In this document: positions 62,620 to 64,000 of the stretch, piece by piece
Numbering within the stretch: the first letter of the stretch is position 1
How the letters are laid out: the number at the start of each line of letters is the position of its first letter
From: Candidatus Binatia bacterium
GTDB taxonomy: Bacteria > Desulfobacterota > Binatia > HRBIN30
Direction: 5' to 3'
NCBI GenBank assembly: GCA_937925685.1
Contig: CALAMI010000011.1
Location: 62,001-126,000 of the forward strand
Length of the DNA: 64,000 nt
Made by a program: the position numbers and the translations under genes
Notes under the pieces: generated by a model
Databases searched by the model: none
Seen by the model: the letters and a program-made list of their open reading frames with translations, nothing else
What the model was told of the DNA's origin: nothing

Positions 62620-64000
62620 ATGGAAAACGTTCGTACTTTAGGGGAACTCAAAGCGAGTGGCTACGAAGTGGTGCCCGTTCGCGAGGAAATGCGACGTAAC
62701 CTGGTTGCTATCCTCGAGCGAGGCGAACCCTTGCTTCCGGGAATCATTGGTTTCGACGACACCGTTATTCCCGAAATCGAAAATGCGATTCTTGCGGGGC
62801 ATCACATGGTGTTTCTCGGCGAGCGCGGTCAGGCGAAATCGCGCATCATTCGCGCGCTTGTGCGTTTGCTCGACCCGGTGGTTCCTGCCATTGCGGATTG
62901 CCCCATTCACGACAACCCCTATGCACCCATTTGCAAGCGCTGCCGCGAACAGCAGGCTCGCTTAGGCGACGCCCTGCCGGTCGTGTGGGTGGCGCGGGAG
63001 CAACGTTACGGGGAGAAGCTAGCAACGCCCGATGTATCGATTGCCGACTTGATTGGCGAGATCGATCCCGTCAAGGTTGCCGAGGGGCGGTACCTGGCCG
63101 ACGAGGACACGATCCACTTTGGCATCATCCCGCGCACGAACCGAGGAATCTTCGCCATCAACGAGTTACCGGACCTGACCGAGAAGGTGCAAGTTGGCCT
63201 CTTCAATTTAATGGAGGAGAAAGATGTCCAGATCAAAGGCTACAAAATTCGTCTGCCGCTGGACATCGTCATCGTCGCCAGCGCTAATCCCGAGGACTAC
63301 ACCAACCGCGGCCGCATCATTACGCCATTAAAGGACCGCTTTGACGTGCAAATCCGCACGCATTACCCACGTCGGTTGGAAGACGAGATGGCTATTATGG
63401 AGCAAGAGGCCACTTTGCCTCGCTCTGCCAGCCGGCCCTTGCTCGTGCCGCAGTTCATGAAGGAGATCGTCGTCCAGTTGACCTTCGAAGCGCGGGCGAG
63501 CAACGAGATCAACCAAACTTCAGGTGTAAGTGTGCGCACCACCATCAACAATTATGAAAGTCTTCTCAGCAACGCGGAGAAACGCGCCATCCGTAACCAC
63601 GAGCCGGAAATCGTGCCACGCATCAGCGACCTGCACGCCATGCTCGCATCGACGGCGGGGAAACTCGAGATCGAATACCTGGGTGACGACAAAAGCCCAG
63701 TCGATCTCTTCGACCGCTTGCTGGATCGGGCCGTGCTCAAAGTCTTCGACCGCTGGTGCAAGCTCGAGGATTTGCGACCCATCTTGAGCTATTTCGAAGG
63801 CGGGGGTGGCGTCGAGGTGTCGGATACGATGCCTTCGGAAGAGTACCTGGAAGGAGTCCACGCCATTCCCGGTTTGGAACACGCTGTGCGGCAATTCGGT
63901 AGTATCGAGAGCCCGGCGTTCATTGCCTCGGTCACTGAGTTTTTGTTCGAGGGGCTGCACCAACACCAAAAACTGAATAAAGAGCGGCACGGCGGCCGTT
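62620..64000 (+). CDS. ChlI/MoxR-type AAA+ ATPase, N-terminal part
   Basis: The 460 visible codons encode the first part of an AAA+ ATPase; the frame is open at the right edge. Walker A is GERGQAKSR, Walker B-like TNRGIFAINELPDLTEKVQ, and sensor region VIVASANPEDYTNRGRIITP. A cysteine group, ADCPIHDNPYAPICKRC, is inserted between them. This is the COG1239-type Mg-chelatase ChlI subunit family, normally encoded with a von Willebrand factor A domain partner, which may lie beyond the window. Such MoxR-like proteins act in metal insertion or protein activation. ATG at 62620 after a GCAGGG. Confidence 0.87.
   Translation, partial: MENVRTLGELKASGYEVVPVREEMRRNLVAILERGEPLLPGIIGFDDTVIPEIENAILAGHHMVFLGERGQAKSRIIRALVRLLDPVVPAIADCPIHDNPYAPICKRCREQQARLGDALPVVWVAREQRYGEKLATPDVSIADLIGEIDPVKVAEGRYLADEDTIHFGIIPRTNRGIFAINELPDLTEKVQVGLFNLMEEKDVQIKGYKIRLPLDIVIVASANPEDYTNRGRIITPLKDRFDVQIRTHYPRRLEDEMAIMEQEATLPRSASRPLLVPQFMKEIVVQLTFEARASNEINQTSGVSVRTTINNYESLLSNAEKRAIRNHEPEIVPRISDLHAMLASTAGKLEIEYLGDDKSPVDLFDRLLDRAVLKVFDRWCKLEDLRPILSYFEGGGGVEVSDTMPSEEYLEGVHAIPGLEHAVRQFGSIESPAFIASVTEFLFEGLHQHQKLNKERHGGR

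Overview
The window is 64 kb of chromosomal DNA, G+C-rich (impression, not computed) and densely coded on both strands, with no phage, plasmid, transposase or CRISPR signature. Lipoproteins with lipoboxes, a soluble lytic transglycosylase, an outer-membrane-type barrel protein and periplasmic c-type cytochromes point to a Gram-negative, respiring bacterium. A secreted protein with dockerin-like EF-hands, a class II (B12-dependent) ribonucleotide reductase and many deltaproteobacterium-like housekeeping genes fit a lineage once placed among Deltaproteobacteria (Binatota- or Myxococcota-like). That placement is an inference, not something the sequence proves.

Layout. Positions 1-4.2 kb (minus): maf, yggS, proC, a gamma-glutamyltransferase and the start of a class II aldolase. 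4.2-12 kb: lytic transglycosylase, a MarR regulator, several small unknown genes, a flippase-like membrane protein, an exported coiled-coil protein, a beta-helix lipoprotein and a PaaI-type thioesterase. 12.6-17.4 kb (plus): the leucine operon, opening with a Leu-rich leader peptide and attenuator, then leuA, leuB, an aspartate-semialdehyde-dehydrogenase-like gene lacking its catalytic residues (USG-1 type) and truA. 17.5-21.5 kb (minus): barrel protein, recN, nadK. 21.6-28 kb: glycoamylase-like exported protein, nitronate monooxygenase behind a TetR-type palindrome, orphan ABC ATPase, dual-specificity phosphatase, a small repeat cluster, and a DUF523-DUF1722 protein. 28-31.6 kb: rtcB-archease-cytochrome c, and a hotdog thioesterase.

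From 31.9 to 40 kb lie a dihaem cytochrome c peroxidase, a 1.8 kb stretch without a convincing gene, and a three-gene molybdoenzyme respiratory complex (Fe-S subunit, NrfD membrane subunit, Mo catalytic subunit). 40.4-49 kb: hybrid histidine kinase, B12-binding radical SAM protein, tRNA-Ser(GCU), DUF72, AmmeMemoRadiSam radical SAM enzyme and nrdJ. 49.4-53.4 kb: glutamine amidotransferase, DUF488, a secreted copper-monooxygenase-like protein with an EF-hand insert, and a small zinc-finger-like protein. 53.6-60.6 kb (minus) is a probable operon: TPR protein, hemD, hemE, hemH, hemY, icd. The window ends with a lipoprotein, an alpha/beta hydrolase and a truncated ChlI-like AAA+ ATPase behind a strong promoter.

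The most distinctive signals are the leuA attenuator with a 14-bp antiterminator, the cysteine-less USG-1 protein inside the leucine operon, the EF-hand pair set inside a copper-monooxygenase-like fold, the Firmicutes-like hemEHY gene order, and the NrfD-type molybdoenzyme of unknown substrate.
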